DNA of 23,210 nucleotides from an uncultured Muribaculaceae bacterium. Its GTDB lineage: Bacteria; Bacteroidota; Bacteroidia; Bacteroidales; Muribaculaceae. A program made the translations under genes and the position numbers. Each line of letters begins with the position of its first letter. The first letter of the stretch is position 1. The stretch covers positions 1 through 23,210 of the forward strand of contig CAKUKR010000033.1 of NCBI GenBank assembly GCA_934663645.1, written 5' to 3'. This document shows, one piece after another, positions 22,910 to 23,210 of the stretch. The notes under the pieces were generated by a model. The model worked only from the letters and a program-made list of their open reading frames with translations. It did not search any database and was not told the origin of the DNA.

Positions 22910-22935
22910 AACGGCGGCAGTGTGGAAAAACGGCG

Positions 22936-22943
22936 TAAAGTTA
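22936..22943 (-). promoter_or_regulatory. Weak candidate -7 box for tamL
   Basis: On the minus strand TAACTTTA (22943 down to 22936) differs from TAnnTTTG in the last base. The sequence 20 nt upstream is GCTG, a poor -33 element. It lies 26 nt before the tamL ATG. Confidence 0.3.
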
Positions 22944-23012
22944 CAAAAAAATCCCGATACCGGCAGCCACCGCAAACCCGCGCGCAATGCACCTGCCCGG
23001 CGCAGGAAGCAA

Positions 23013-23042
23013 CAGCCGCGAAACCTGAACGGCTCGCGGCTG
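23013..23042 (-). terminator. Probable terminator of the partial gene at the right edge
   Basis: CAGCCGCGA (23013-23021) pairs perfectly with TCGCGGCTG (23034-23042) over a 12-nt loop. On the minus strand the stem is followed by TTGCTTCC, a weak T-rich tail. It lies 25 nt beyond the stop codon at 23070-23068 and before the tamL promoter region. A smaller hairpin (CTGACAA 23055-23061 with TTGTCAG 23065-23071) overlaps the stop codon itself. Confidence 0.5.
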
Positions 23043-23067
23043 CTTATAGAAATGCTGACAATGCTTG

Positions 23068-23210
23068 TCAGAGGATGACCTTGCGGGTCGAAGAGCCGGC
23101 GCGGACGATGTAGATGCCTCGCGGCAGGGGCACGGTGCAGCTGCCTGTGCCGCTGTACGCCTCGCGTCCGTCAACACTCCATACCGTCACCGCCGTGCCG
23201 TCAGCGCACT
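23068..23210 (-). CDS. C-terminal end of a secreted protein with a T9SS-like tail (partial)
   Basis: Only the last 47 codons are in the window. The frame on the minus strand reads V-T-V-W-S-V-D-G-R-E-A, then VPLPRGIYIVRAGSSTRK, and ends V-I-L before a TGA. This is the usual end of Bacteroidota proteins with a Por-secretion-like sorting tail (a D-G-R or Q-G-x turn, then G-I-Y-I-V, then a basic residue and hydrophobic end). The tail of the LRR protein at the left of the window has the same layout. The gene's main domain lies outside the window, so its role is unknown. Confidence 0.75.
   Translation of the reverse strand, partial: CADGTAVTVWSVDGREAYSGTGSCTVPLPRGIYIVRAGSSTRKVIL

Overview
The window looks like chromosomal DNA of a member of the Bacteroidales (Bacteroidota), perhaps Muribaculaceae or a Prevotella-like relative; the family is a guess. 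The order-level call rests on several signs. Promoters repeatedly fit the Bacteroidota pattern (TTTG, a 19-21 nt gap, then TAnnTTTG). There is a TamL-type lipoprotein BamA homologue, a DUF4270 lipoprotein, a glycogen-synthase-like gene beside panC, and type IX-secretion-like C-terminal tails. The housekeeping genes look clearly GC-rich by eye.

Layout. 1-502: noncoding DNA with a striking four-half-site palindrome next to a promoter. 503-2602: a BspA-like leucine-rich-repeat surface protein ending in a strong terminator. 2676-4044: a DUF4143 AAA ATPase behind a repeated promoter-like unit. 4122-7227: an operon-like run of DNA polymerase III delta', a sugar-type nucleotidyltransferase and galE, closed by a perfect 32-nt palindrome. 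7344-9564, minus strand: a GT5-domain-only glycogen/starch synthase homologue overlapping a DUF4270 lipoprotein. 9853-12501: panC, panD and ffh, divergent from that pair.

12575-18534 is an AT-richer accessory island between ffh and a TIGR02757 gene, and is the most interesting part of the window. It holds two translationally coupled DUF262 (GmrS/ParB-like) proteins. The first carries a DUF1524 HNH nuclease domain. The second is larger and has no visible nuclease motif and an unassigned C-terminal half. An AbiEi/AbiEii type IV toxin-antitoxin module follows on its own promoter. Just after it lies a decayed copy of the abiEi promoter and start region, a likely scar of duplication or recombination. 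I read the island as an anti-phage locus: a GmrSD/SspE/BrxU-like modification-sensing nuclease pair plus an abortive-infection module.

18635-23210 returns to core genes: TIGR02757 (minus), a small lipoprotein (plus), then an outer-membrane gene pair on the minus strand (tamL followed by a HAD phosphatase). The 3' end of another tail-bearing secreted protein is cut by the window edge. No tRNA, rRNA, CRISPR array or recognisable IS transposase was seen.
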